Positions 12,690 through 22,794 of a stretch of 64,000 nt of DNA are shown in pieces; the stretch's first letter is position 1; the number at the start of each line of letters is the position of its first letter. The notes beneath the pieces were generated by a model, which had not been told where the DNA came from, did no database searches, and saw only the letters and a program-made list of their open reading frames with translations. Where the stretch lies: the NCBI GenBank assembly GCA_947579605.1, contig OX388322.1:1054001-1118000 (forward strand). Direction: 5' to 3'. The stretch is from Athripsodes cinereus. Its lineage: Eukaryota; Arthropoda; Insecta; Trichoptera; Leptoceridae. The position numbers were made by a program, and so were the translations under genes.

Positions 12690-12830
12690 TTCGTGAGTCG
12701 AAACCAGGTCACTAACTGCATGTAATAAGCATTCAAGTTGCCTTCTCCGTGCCAATTAAATGTTATTCATTCAGGATATGTAGCATACTTTGCCGTTGAA
12801 TTGAAGGTATTATATTTTGAAGATTTGTTA
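12690..12830 (-). repeat. Family A repeat, internal fragment
   Basis: GGCACGGAGAAGGCAACTTG and ACATATCCTGAATGAATAAC blocks are seen on the minus strand; both ends are diverged. Confidence 0.65.
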
Positions 12831-12842
12831 AGTGTAGAATTT

Positions 12843-12895
12843 CGGATAAATGGAAGTCCCCAGACTTCTGGGGTACCCGGGTGGATGGTGGGTCT
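12843..12895 (+). repeat. Family P motif (GAAGTC/GACTTC), copy 1
   Basis: The block GGATAAATGGAAGTCCCCAG ACTTCTG followed by GGGTGGATGGTGGGT recurs at 30304-30358, 31936-31975, 37825-37880 and 42131-42180. Its core contains inverted hexamers GAAGTC and GACTTC. Confidence 0.6.
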
Positions 12896-13689
12896 CTTTC
12901 AATGTTTGACACATTGTTCCAAATCTCGAGCTTCCAAAATACTTTTGACAATTACAAAATCGAGGTTAATTTGGTCCTTGCCACAGATTCGGAATCACAA
13001 GATAGAAACTTCAAGATATGAAAATATAATCGCAGCCTTCTAGACCAGCTCATATCTACAATACGTTTTCCAATATCTCCATTTGCTCCACACTTGGAAG
13101 TTGGACAGTATCTGTCAAGCGACGAAACGGAAACACACATGGCTGACTCCAGCAATCGACATCGACAATAGACGAGCTGTGGCCTACTCGAGGTTATAGG
13201 CTAATCGATTGACAGCGTAGAGGTCGGTTCGCTCAATGCATAGAGGCACTTGTCATAGTCACGGACGGACAACAACAATGTATATTGTTTGTTGGATTCG
13301 GTACGCTTCATTAGAGACACACAAGTGACATGATTAGTGATAGATCATTATTCACGGTTATTACTCTATTGTCAGTAACCACTGAACACCCATTTACAAC
13401 AGGTAATTGATAATATTTCACAGTAAACTTTTACTATTTCACAACATTTTAACAATAATATGTAGAAAACACAACAGAAAAATAGCGATAATTGGGACTA
13501 ATTGTTGGTAAAGCAAGAAGCATAATAAATGTAATTTTTACTAAACGCAGTAAATAAATACTCAATCAGGATTTGTCTGACCATCGATGTATAGGTAGGT
13601 ATACCATCAAGTCATCTACCGCAAATGGAGCAACCAGTGAATTATTTCCATGAAATGAACATGAATAAAGAGAGTTGATATTCATCAAT
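12896..13689. other. No feature recognised
   Basis: Somewhat GC-richer patches at 12950-13260 have no convincing coding frame or RNA structure. Confidence 0.4.
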
Positions 13690-13945
13690 CCGGTGCAGCA
13701 CCCGGTAAAGAATTGGTCTCCCACTCTTTTCCGTAAGTTTTCAAGCGTCTTGTAAAAGGCAGGTGTTCGAAAAAATTAAAACATTGTACATCTTAAATTC
13801 AGCGATGAGGCTTGCCAGCTATCCTGAATGTCTTGATTTTATATTAGCACGGAGAGGACAGCTTGCATGTTTATAATATGCAGCTGCTTTGCTGGCTACC
13901 ACACTTGTGGGATATACGTGATGGTATAGTAGTAGTAGTAGATAT
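13690..13945 (+). repeat. Family A repeat, near full length with (TAG)n tail
   Basis: A near-complete copy: CAGCACCCGGTAAAGAATTG, TCTCCCACTCTTTTCCGTAA, CTTGTAAAAGGCAGGTGTTC, CAGCGATGAGG, GCACGGAGAGGACAGCTTGC, and ACTTGTGGGATATACGTGAT ending GGTATAGTAGTAGTAGTA. It serves as the family reference here. Confidence 0.88.
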
Positions 13946-14514
13946 TCATCAGAATTGATAGTACAATGGATTATATTGACAATGAATGAGCGATTGTTCC
14001 ATAGCGATTAATTCACTACCTACTCTATTCTATTCTTCTCAAGACCATCCACTCGTTTGACCTGCAAAACTACCTGGAGTGACATATTTTACAGTAAAAA
14101 GTAATTAAAAACAAGGTATTAATGTTACATAATGCAATTCGGTCAACTGTTTCGTTGTATATTTATCTATATTTGTACATTTCCAAGCTCGGCTATTGTT
14201 GCTATGTATTCAATTCGCGTAATGACCGCTTTAATCGTTGCCATTTATTATTATACAATAGTGCGAATTGTTATATATTACGTATTAAAAACGTTTAATG
14301 TATTTGTATTATGCGATTAATTTTATAAGCGAAACAATTTATCGTTGTTATGGCCTTCACAGGCTAAATTGTCCAAGAATAAGACGAACTGAATAGATGT
14401 GGATCATAACAACATTTACCAAAGACAGCAAATTGTAAAAGGTGAAAAATCTATGGAAAAGGGCTGAAGAAACATTTGATGGATTTAATAATTGTATGCG
14501 AATAATAATATTGT
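13946..14514. other. No feature recognised
   Basis: AT-rich, no supported gene. Confidence 0.45.
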
Positions 14515-14655
14515 TTTTGTAGACCAGGCAGACCAGTGACCACCTGGATGTCCACAATTGCTAGGGACATGAAGGAGACAAAGTTTCGCTCGGAGGATGC
14601 AGGGGACCGGAAAACTTGGAAGATGAGGACTAGGAGAGCCGTCCCCAAGTAAATG
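14515..14655 (+). pseudogene. LINE C-terminal fossil
   Basis: The frame PGRPVTTWMSTIARDMKE, AGDRKTWKMRTRRAVPK and stop has the GRP-T-W block and the terminal DR-W-RRA block of LINE proteins. It is a short sense remnant, 5'-truncated. Confidence 0.6.
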
Positions 14656-15148
14656 GGAAAAAGGCGAGGGCGAAGAAGAATAAGAATGATTGTATGCGAA
14701 GATTTCTTTTCGATGAAATAAGTCAGGCAGACTTTTTTGATATCTATAAGCATTTTTCTTAGATTGATCAACACATCTGAACCTCGGACTAACAAGATAC
14801 TATCTTTTCAAATACCTCGAACTCGAACCAAGTAAAAAAAACTACAAAATTAACTACTTATTGCTCAAAATTCACTAGTAAATACTAAAAATCGAAATAC
14901 CAATTAATATAAAAACTCCCACTTCCATTACCCCTCCCACCACCAATTTTTTTTTTATTTTTTTTATTTCACAAACAAACAGTTATAACACAAATGACAA
15001 TACACAGACAAATCAATTACAATTAATAAACCAGCAAAGTTTGTAAAATTATTTGGTATAGTATAATGCACGAGACACGAGATAAAAGATAAAACACGAG
15101 AAAAAAAACAGATATTTCAAGAAATTCTAAATATTCTAACTATATTTC
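14656..15148. other. AT-rich region, probable LINE 3' end
   Basis: Long T-rich tracts at 14946-14972 followed by CACAAACAAACAG look like the complement of a LINE A-rich tail. Nothing else is supported. Confidence 0.35.
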
Positions 15149-15187
15149 AGTTTCCCTGAAGATGCATAGCCGAAAACGTTCGGTAAC
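15149..15187 (+). ncRNA. Hammerhead-like motif (candidate)
   Basis: Upstream AGTTTCC (15149-15155) can pair with GGTAACT (15181-15187) in six of seven positions as stem I. CTGAAGA (15156-15162) matches the CUGANGA core. A T, then GC-ATA-GC, forms a short stem II with a T:C mismatch beside GAAA (15172-15175). AACGTT (15175-15180) is a palindromic stem III followed by C (15181 is G in register, so the cleavage-position assignment may shift by one). The order matches a type I hammerhead; the T:C closing mismatch and two-pair stem II weaken it. Confidence 0.4.
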
Positions 15188-15774
15188 TATTAATCTAACG
15201 AAGTAGAAATCAAACTGTGTTTTTAAACAATATTTTTATTTAATTAAAAATGGAATCTCACAGCATAGACACAAAAACTATTGAATAATTAATATAAAGA
15301 AGAGTAAGATTTATATCAAATACTTTTAGCAGAACCATAGTGTAGATATTCAACGGTAATCGATTTGTATGTGTATATGTTTCAGATAACAGAGACAATA
15401 AAGAATCAGTCACAAAGGCGGCATTATAAACGTCACTCAACCAAAACGATTCGATAAGGAAAATCCATAAAACACAACATACTTTAGATTAATACGTCAG
15501 ATAATGCACAATTTATATAACAGAAATTTGATGTACACAGTTTGTTTTATTTTTTCAAATAAACTCAAGTTTGAATCATGCATCACCAAAACACGTACAT
15601 ACGAATAATAATCTGCCAAGCAATTTGAATTTTCTCAACCTCAACGAATCTAAACTTGCAGCAAACTTAATAAGCTTTTCCAAATAGTCAATCTGGTCCA
15701 ATTCAAAGATACGATAAGAAACGTGGAAACTGAATCAGAAGTATTGAAGAGATCAGTCTTCATTAGAAGAAATG
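15188..15774. other. No gene recognised
   Basis: The first 60 bases after the hammerhead-like motif resemble the flank of the 66-bp array (CAAACTGTGTTTTTAAA compared with CAGTGTTTAAATTTAATC). The rest is AT-rich with nothing supported. Confidence 0.4.
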
Positions 15775-15940
15775 CTTATTTCTGATGACCGAACAACCCT
15801 TGTAGGGCCCTGACCTCCAAAACAAAAGATCTCCAAGCCTTACTAACTTGAGCAATGGATTGTCAGTGATATTTAGCATTCAGCTCTTCTAGATCTCGGT
15901 TGATGTTATCTATAGTCTTTGTCTTGGTTTGCTTAGCGGT
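15775..15940 (-). pseudogene. LINE C-terminal fossil, copy 2
   Basis: Minus-strand frame DNINRDLEELNAKYH, stop, QSIAQVSKAWRSFVLEVRALQG. It is the same family as 5160-5325. An in-frame stop and the lack of upstream RT motifs mark it as dead. Confidence 0.55.
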
Positions 15941-16475
15941 CTTTTAAAGAAATATTTAAACAAGAAACAAACTTTTGAAGTAGGTATTTAAAATTTAGAC
16001 AGACTGATATACGTTCACTTACATCATCCACTTAATGGTGAAGTTAGCGTAGTCCTTTATGGTGAAGCCAATCAAATCAAACGCAGTCTATCTACTCTTT
16101 CGTAACACATTTCAGCTTCGACTACATTCAGTCCTAGACGTTCGAGAAGTCCAGAACTAACATCAATCCATAGCTCATCCAGTCTTTAATTTTGATAGAT
16201 GGCTGACTATCAATTAATTCTGTGTCCCTCTTAAAATCAACAAAAAAAATATTACAGCGTGTGTTTTTACTTTTAATAATCCTAGATTCATCTTAAATTG
16301 AAATGATGTATACTCACACACGTTCCACTAGCAAAACTACCTACATAGCTGTAAATATTATAAACACAGAGACAATACACTAAGCTAATAATAAATATGA
16401 ACAAGCTCATTCCGCGCTGTACCACCAAATAATCGGTTATTACAATACACATCGCACATGATGAGACCACATTAA
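15941..16475. other. No feature recognised
   Basis: AT-rich, no supported gene. Confidence 0.45.
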
Positions 16476-16971
16476 ACTTTGTTCTTACGAGGCGAATATC
16501 GTCAGGAAATCAAAATATCCTCAGCCATTTGAACCGTGTGAACAAATTGAGTTAGTCTGAAACGATAAAAACCAGCAAAAACGGTATCCTCTCAAGTTGA
16601 CCACCTTTCAACTTTTTCGTTGATGGAACGATGTGCGCGGCATCCGTATCTATGGTAAAAACTTTATAACCTATAAACTTTATAATGTTTCGTAACAGTT
16701 GTTGTTGGTTTGTGGCGTTTGTTTCCTTAATTAAAAGGCACCTTATAACCTCTACTAAAACATTTTCAACTAATAATAAACACTCTGCGATCTCCATCTC
16801 GACGTCCGTCATTTTGAAAACAACGTCAAAATGAAAGCGCATCTGACAGATTGAATCTATGCCGGTGGACTGTGTGAACACGATGTTTCATGATCAGTGA
16901 ACGACCGACGGATTATGTTTTTTATGCAAGCGAAATCGTAAGACCTTTATGTCGCCTCGTATGAACAACAC
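16476..16971 (-). mobile_element. MITE family M, copy 1, with coding fossil
   Basis: The ends are inverted: TTGTTCTTACGAGGCGA (from 16480) and TCGCCTCGTATGAACAA (to about 16969). The interior matches 30613-31127 in opposite orientation over most of its length. On the minus strand 16552-16881 is an uninterrupted 109-codon frame containing KMTDVEMEIAECLLLVENVL and EVIRCLLIKETNATNQQQLL. The acidic/leucine-rich run followed by basic patches recalls the N-terminal part of PIF/Harbinger-type transposases, but no DDE motif is present and that placement is a guess. Confidence 0.65.
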
Positions 16972-17561
16972 ATTTACCAGACAGACGTACCAGTTGGGAG
17001 ATAGGACTACATAGATAGATAGGTGGTACACGTGCTGTTGTTCTTCAATAGGCACAAAGCAACAGAACAGGTATTATTGGTGATAGGGAGTTTAAGAATA
17101 AAATGAGCACAACGAATTATAATAAACAAATTAATGGTAGATAGATATAATAATCACCAGACAATGATTGACGAGTTATGGGAGGCGAAGACACAAATAT
17201 TTGGGGCATTGACATCAATAATTTGATTATTATTATCATTATGATTATTAATAAACACACCTAGGTACTTGTTGATTCTCGAATGCGAATTGATGGTCAA
17301 GTGCTTGTTGATAGCTTGTATTATCAATAGTACATATAAATGTTTTGTAATTTTAGGCGACTGATGACATGTTATGATTGGTTCAATCTTTTTTTCATTT
17401 ATATTTTATTTTATTTGTGTACGAAGTACATATTGTATCACATTTTTATGTAATTGCCAATGTCAATTTATTATCAATTGTTATCAAAAGCTTTTTATTT
17501 TATACCAAAATTATTTTTTCTCGAGAACAACTTGTATTTGAATGTAATTTCTTCATTTGAC
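16972..17561. other. No feature recognised
   Basis: AT-rich, no supported gene. Confidence 0.45.
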
Positions 17562-17608
17562 ATGAGCCTGATAATGAGAGCGAAAGCACTCGAAAGCCAA
17601 CTCGTGAT
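17562..17608 (+). ncRNA. Hammerhead-like motif, degenerate (candidate)
   Basis: CATGAG can pair with CTCGTG downstream as a six-pair stem I. CTGATAA (17568-17574) resembles the core but has A at the invariant G8 position. T, then GAG..CTC with an inner GC-GAAA-GC hairpin, gives stem II, followed by GAAA (17592-17595). Stem III is not evident. Probably a decayed relative of the other hammerhead-like loci in this window. Confidence 0.3.
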
Positions 17609-17794
17609 TAATTATAAAGCCACTGTGGACGTACCATGCTACGTAACTTTATTGAAAAGGCTAGTGCAGACGTTTTTTTAGATAAATAAAGAATTATTAC
17701 ATTATCAATTTTTGGAACAAAAAATTAATGCTAATAAAAATAAATAATTGATCAGAATTGCCTAACTAGATCTACTACCTACTATACACCATGT

Positions 17795-18085
17795 TCCAAG
17801 GCACTATACTACTATACACCACGGCATGTTCCAAGGCACATCCACAATTGGCGTAACCAGCGAACTAACCGATACAATAAACATACAGATTGTCCTCTTC
17901 ATCATAATAAAAAAATAAAAACATTCAGAATGGGTGGCGTCCTCATTGCAGAATTGAAGTTGTAAATTGTCCTAGGCCTGAGATTTTATGAACGCCTATC
18001 TGCCTTTCACAGGACACTGGAAAACTCACAGAAAAGAGTGGGAGAGACCTATTCTTTACCAGGGACTTCACGGGGGCCTCACATA
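17795..18085 (-). repeat. Family A repeat, diverged
   Basis: Minus-strand blocks GTAAAGAATAGGTCTCTCCC, GTGTCCTGTGAAAGGCAG, CCACCCATTCTGAATG and a damaged 3' end near 17800. The 3' end contains a local duplication of CACCATGTTCCAAGGCA-like sequence. Confidence 0.7.
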
Positions 18086-18430
18086 AATACTGAGCGAAAC
18101 TCCATTATTACAACAAAGAAAAAAAACAAACAATTAAAACATCATAATGCGCGGAGATTCGATATTAACGGTACACCTATAGTTACATAGTACATACGGG
18201 GACTCTTTCATATTGTATAAGGCGAATAACAAGTAGGTACTGCAATGGCATTATGACTGTACAATACATAACATACATACCTATTATTATAATAGCATCC
18301 GACATACGCTACCGAATGACTGACTGTTTGGGCACAATATAATGTACATTATGTAGGTACAGCATGAAAACGGTAAATGTGTATGGTAGGTAGATACAAT
18401 AATTTGTTCGCGAGTGACCGGGTAGGTAGG
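18086..18430. other. No gene; GTAG-rich simple sequence at right edge
   Basis: AT-rich, ending in GGTAGGTAGGTAG that abuts the pogo-like element. Confidence 0.5.
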
Positions 18431-18432
18431 TA

Positions 18433-19607
18433 GGGGAGAGTGGTATCGAAAGTAGCAAAATTGACATTTTGATTTCCAGACAAATTATTTACTGGTTAAA
18501 TTAAATGATTTTTTTTATATGAATTGTTCCACATATTTAGAAGGCATGTACATAGTAAAAAGAAGACGATAAGTACAAAAATATTGTATTATTTACAAAA
18601 TTAAAATATCGGAAAACTGTTACATTTGACACCCATATGGTGTCAATTGTAACATCCATGGTGGCAATTGTAACAGTGAAAAAAAAATCAAATGTGAATA
18701 AGAAAATTTAAATGATTTTCAATTCAATTGAATTTAAAATATTTTAAATAATGCATAATGAATTAAACAAACACAATATAAAAATATTATTACCTACATA
18801 CATGGGAATATGTATTATAAATGGGAATATGTCATTTTTGGATACTTCATAATAAAGTTTCGCTGCTAGTTCACAGTAATTAGCCAGTTTTTTTTCCAAA
18901 TAATTCGAAAACACTCTGTTATGAGCTCTATAACCAAAAGGTGGAGTGAAATTGCCATTTTTGTATTTCATGTATCTATGGAGAGGTACGTAAATATCTC
19001 GAAATATTTTTGCCGCATTTCTGACTGAAATATTTTCTTTTTTTACAAAGTTAATAGCCTTTTCAAAAAAAAATTATTCCATGCCGTTGCCCTACTCGTT
19101 TTTCTTTCCCTAGGCTTGACCATTTAAAACCTAGAATAACAAAATTTGCTTAAAATATTATATGTGTAACAAATGATTCTCTCGAAGGTGTCGGTTGTAA
19201 CATGTTACAATCGACACCATTCGTGGTGTTACAATTGCGACCATGCGTCACATTCACCTAATTTTAGGTTATATTTTAGAATATCAAAAAAGACCCAAAA
19301 ATATACACATTTCATATAAAAAGACAGTATTATGTATACTTATGAATATTTACACACTTGTAAACACGTACGATTACACTGATATCAATGTATAACTCTT
19401 GGATGATTTTTTTACTTCACAATGCTAAATTCAGCAATCGCCCATTGTGTCGATAATGTCAAACTGACCGAAAAACAAAATGGTTTCCTTGATGAATTTC
19501 GATCTCGTCTATCAGATGGCGCTGCTTGTATGAACGAACGATGAATACTTAAAAAATTAAGGCGACTGTTACAATCGACACCCGTTACTTTCGACACCAC
19601 CCTCCCC
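18433..19607 (-). mobile_element. Deleted pogo/Tigger-like DNA transposon
   Basis: Terminal inverted repeats of about 22 bp begin GGGGAGAGTGGTATCG on the left and end CGACACCACCCTCCCC on the right, with two mismatches. TA dinucleotides flank both ends (18431-18432, 19608-19609), as in the Tc1/mariner/pogo superfamily. The interior carries an N-terminal transposase fossil (18744-19123) but no DDE catalytic domain. Two clusters of inverted motifs GGTGTC..TTGTAACA occur at 18619-18680 and 19185-19260; they may be transposase-binding sites. Confidence 0.8.
18744..19123 (-). pseudogene. Tigger/pogo-like transposase, N-terminal fossil
   Basis: From ATG at 19123 the minus strand reads MVKPRERKTSRATAWNN. 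A one-base slip in a T run near 19066-19075 then shifts to EKAINFVKKENISVRNAAKI, followed by PPFGYRAHNRVFSNYLEKKL and ELAAKLYYEVSKNDI. This is the helix-turn-helix plus CENP-B-type DNA-binding layout of pogo/Tigger transposases (an AA..F helix, then a G-R-..E..L..Y block). The frame ends at 18744, well before any catalytic core, so it is a truncated and frameshifted remnant inside the element at 18433-19607. Confidence 0.72.
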
Positions 19608-19789
19608 TACTAGTAATTTACACAGTAGTTAGTTACTAGTTACACAGCAGAGTAGAGATAATAATAATAATATTAAGTATGTACAGGGGTCAGTCTCAAA
19701 TTGAGATGCTGTCATTTATTTATTTATTCATTCACAATCTTACAGCCTGACAGGCACAAAATAATGATTATACAATATCTTCTTCTGTA
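19608..19789. repeat. LINE 3' end (reverse orientation)
   Basis: ATTTATTTATTTATTCATTC at 19717-19736 followed by CACAATCTTACAGCCTGACAGG is the complement of a LINE 3' end with a (TAAA)n tail. It adjoins the minus-strand fossil at 19790-20020 and is probably its 3' end. Confidence 0.55.
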
Positions 19790-20020
19790 GGTGCCCTTTC
19801 AGGTCCCCCCGACGTCTCTCTATTTTGCCTGTCATAATCGACCGCAAAATTTGGTACTTTTCTCCACGCATTATATGACCCAGATAAGAGGTCTTGCGCA
19901 CTTTGACATCCAACAGGAGTTCTCTGTCTATTCCGGCTCCTCTATATTTGTGACCCTATCAGTCAAATGAATACGAGGCATTCTTCTATGAAACCACATT
20001 TCAAATGCTTCCGAGCGATT
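19790..20020 (-). pseudogene. LINE post-RT domain fossil
   Basis: Minus-strand frames give EAFEMWFHRRMPRIHLTDRV then, after a frameshift, RELLLDVKVRKTSYLGHIMR and KIERRRGDLKGH. The first block matches the AFEMWCYRRMLKIHWSEHV segment of the LINE at 50071-52866. This is the same protein region in a different, dead copy. Confidence 0.75.
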
Positions 20021-20093
20021 CATTATAGAATATAACAATGGAAATAATAAGATATGAAAATTATTAAAAATATTACGCTGCACGTAACTATGT

Positions 20094-20290
20094 TTAAAAA
20101 TATATCTGTTCCATATGCAGATGCCATTGTCGAAGCGATCTGTAAGAAATATTCCTCCCTCTGAAGCATTGAACTATTATACCCAGAACGTAAAATTGCC
20201 GGGAGGTCCCGCAGTCCCAACAGGAAGAGAACGAGGAAGTTCTACAGAGAGAAAAGCCCGAGCATACCAACAGATGTATATATAAGAGAT
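20094..20290 (-). pseudogene. LINE extreme C-terminal fossil
   Basis: Minus-strand frame NLRDWDCGTSRQ or GLRDLPAILRSGYNSSMLQR with EEYFLQIASTMASAYGTD resembles the S-LRNL..W...LFR.A..R......IAN-R-GDGT end of LINE proteins. It lies upstream of the post-RT fossil on the same strand, the reverse of protein order, so the two are separate insertions or were rearranged. Confidence 0.5.
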
Positions 20291-21539
20291 ATAATCTGAA
20301 AAATAATGTCAAAACAATGATACAAGTAATTCCGTCGCAAAAAAAATCACTGGACCAAACATTGTGATTAACAATTTGATAAGTACAATACTACATAGTC
20401 AAACTTTGTATTTTATGAACATATTTATATGTAGTTTGCTGAGTGAGTCATGCATATTATATCAAATAAGTTAAACTTTATATTATATAGTTCACACGGA
20501 TTATATAAAACATTACAAACCGTAATCAACTCAAATACAAGGCTTAGTCGTACAAGAAAAAATCGCTGTAATAATAATGAAAACTAAAAAACGTTTTATA
20601 TGACATTCTTTACATCGATGGTTCACTTAAATAATTAACATAAACTTAAATAACAACAAAATAAAACAAAAAAACTATAATTAACTTAAAAATTTCACCA
20701 GGTAATAAAATGATGCTGTGTGGATATTTAAATTTTCACATTATTGAAAAAAATAAACAATAGTTATACCTAGTTGAAATCCAGAAAAAAAAATACTTTG
20801 TATTGATTTGAAATATTGTAACCAATGTAAAATATTGTATAGTGAAGAATAAAAATAAATAGAAAATGAGATTATATCTTTCGGAAATAAACTTCCCCTA
20901 GATCTTAAAGGGTTAAGAAATATTCACCCATCTCCAAGACGGATATCAAGATATCAGTTTTCGTTTTTTTTTAAAACTGAGTTTATAGAAATATTTGTTT
21001 ATTTTGCACCACAAATTCTAAATTGAACTGGACACAAACATACAGATAAACTTGTCTTTAGTATGAATAATATCACTGTAACCTAGTGGCTTATTCCTCA
21101 AGGTCCGACACGACGGCACAAACAACTTTTCAATATTGAATGTAAATCCAATGAATTTAACCATAACAATATTTATCTATGTTTTCAACCTGGATTTAAT
21201 GTCCATACACGAAAACAACAATATATCTATTAAATACAATGATACAATATCTTACATCGACTATGCCCTTTAAACAGACACACCACAAAAAGAATTCGTG
21301 CATGGTGACTGGTGACTCACATCTGCGATCGCTTGCCTGATAATATGTTATGTATATTGAATTTCAGCAAAGAACTTGATGGTATATTACCGAACCTATC
21401 ATTTGCAAAATTTCAATTAAAGAAACCATGTTTTTGGAACACTTAGTTTATCCTTGGAGACTTTAATAACAATCCAGTGTCTTGTTAAAGACAGATATGC
21501 ATAAAAATGAATCAAGAACAGAACATTAAAAAGATTTAA
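20291..21539. other. No feature recognised
   Basis: AT-rich, no supported gene. Confidence 0.45.
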
Positions 21540-21655
21540 TGCAGCCATAATGAAGTGCGTCTCTCAATCTGAATGTCTTATTTAAATTGCTAGAAGAAGA
21601 TGACAACTATGTTTATTACACGCAGTGAGATCTCTGGCTACCTCCACTTATGTCT
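21540..21655 (+). repeat. Family A repeat, weak 3' fragment
   Basis: TCTGAATGTCTTAT, GATGACAACT.TGTTTATTAC and CTCTGGCTACCTCCACTTAT occur in family order with many differences. Confidence 0.5.
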
Positions 21656-21714
21656 AAGTATGTTTAAATTTTTGTAGGTAAACAGGAATCAACTAACCCT
21701 AAACACATACAGAC

Positions 21715-21920
21715 ATAACTTCTCAGAAATCTCGATTGGAGAACCATGTCTACACAATGCTACATTGTGCAAATTGTCTAATCGGAAGAAGTGAGAAAGG
21801 TGTCCCAACGCTTACGGATTGGCTCTAGGCTGGCTTAAGTAATCACTTTCGGTGTCCATGGACAACGTTCACCAATTCCACCTCTCTCACTGCACGATGT
21901 AAGGTACACCAATCGAGAGA
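21715..21920. repeat. Dispersed repeat family E, copy 1
   Basis: Blocks ATCTCGATT, TGCAACATTGTGCAAA (near match), CTAATCGGAAGAAGTGA, AACGCTTACG.ATTGGCTCTA and GTTCACCAATTCCA recur at 53155-53275, and partly in the 3' region of the LINE at 52895-52970. It may be a LINE 3' untranslated region or a SINE sharing it. Confidence 0.65.
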
Positions 21921-22559
21921 TGCTTTATGCAAATCATAGAAGCAACCAGCTTTTTGGAATCTCATATTTCAGATCTCAAATGGATACAGACATGTTTGTA
22001 GTGGATTAAAAAATATGAAGTCGTTGGTAATCAAACAAAACCTTAACTCTTCTATACTATCTACATAATATTATATACTATCTAAATAGTATCTTATATC
22101 CAAATTCGTGTAGATATGTTTTTATCAGAGTAAACATAGAAGTCCTTGCCCCAAATAAATGAATAATTACTAAACAAATAATTGAAAAAAGGCAGATAAA
22201 AAACTTGAAATACGAAATTTAAAATACTAGATAACTCGTCAACTAATGGATGACATTTATAAACAAAATGGAATAATAATAATAATAAACATTATGAATT
22301 ATAATATTGTAATTATGCAAAATTGTGTTTTGCAACTGTGTCGAAATTGAATTGCAATTTGCTTTTATTACCAATAATGCCAATACAGACACCGTGAAGA
22401 TTGGAGATAATTTCGTGGGAAAGTGTGAAGGCATTATAAATGCGAGAATCGTCACGTGGATGGGAAACCTTGTTTTGTGCCATTTTCTGGTAAGGCAGAC
22501 GATGGGATTTGATCATCTGAACTCCTGACTATGATGCTTTCACCAGGCTACAGAACCAA
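21921..22559. other. No gene recognised
   Basis: Overlapping open frames of about 67 codons on both strands at 22313-22528 have no recognisable domain. Confidence 0.4.
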
Positions 22560-22715
22560 GACACAGAGTAATAATAATAATAATAATAAAAAATCTTTAT
22601 TGCACAAAAAAACAAACATTATTAAAACACAAACATTGCAGAACCAGACAAATAAATTTGTGCAATGGGCGAGTTTATCGCAGAAGCGCGATATCTTCCA
22701 ACTAACCCAGAGTAC
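22560..22715 (-). repeat. LINE 3' end with TTTATTGCACA block
   Basis: On the plus strand (TAA)n leads into AAATCTTTATTGCACA, then A-rich sequence, TTTGTGCAATGGGCGAG and TATCGCAGAAGCGCGATATC. Read on the minus strand this is a LINE 3' untranslated region ending with an AATAAA signal and a TTA-type microsatellite tail. Blocks of this sort are frequent in lepidopteran genomes as I recall them, one reason for the organism inference. Confidence 0.6.
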
Positions 22716-22794
22716 TTAATATCACGAGTATAGGTACTTTACCGTTAATAAATATTTTGATTACAATACTCCACGAAGTAAGATTGTCAGATTT

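Noticed and set aside
12315..12755. 146-codon minus-strand frame
   Set aside because: Low-complexity composition, overlap with a family A repeat at one end, and no recognisable domain.
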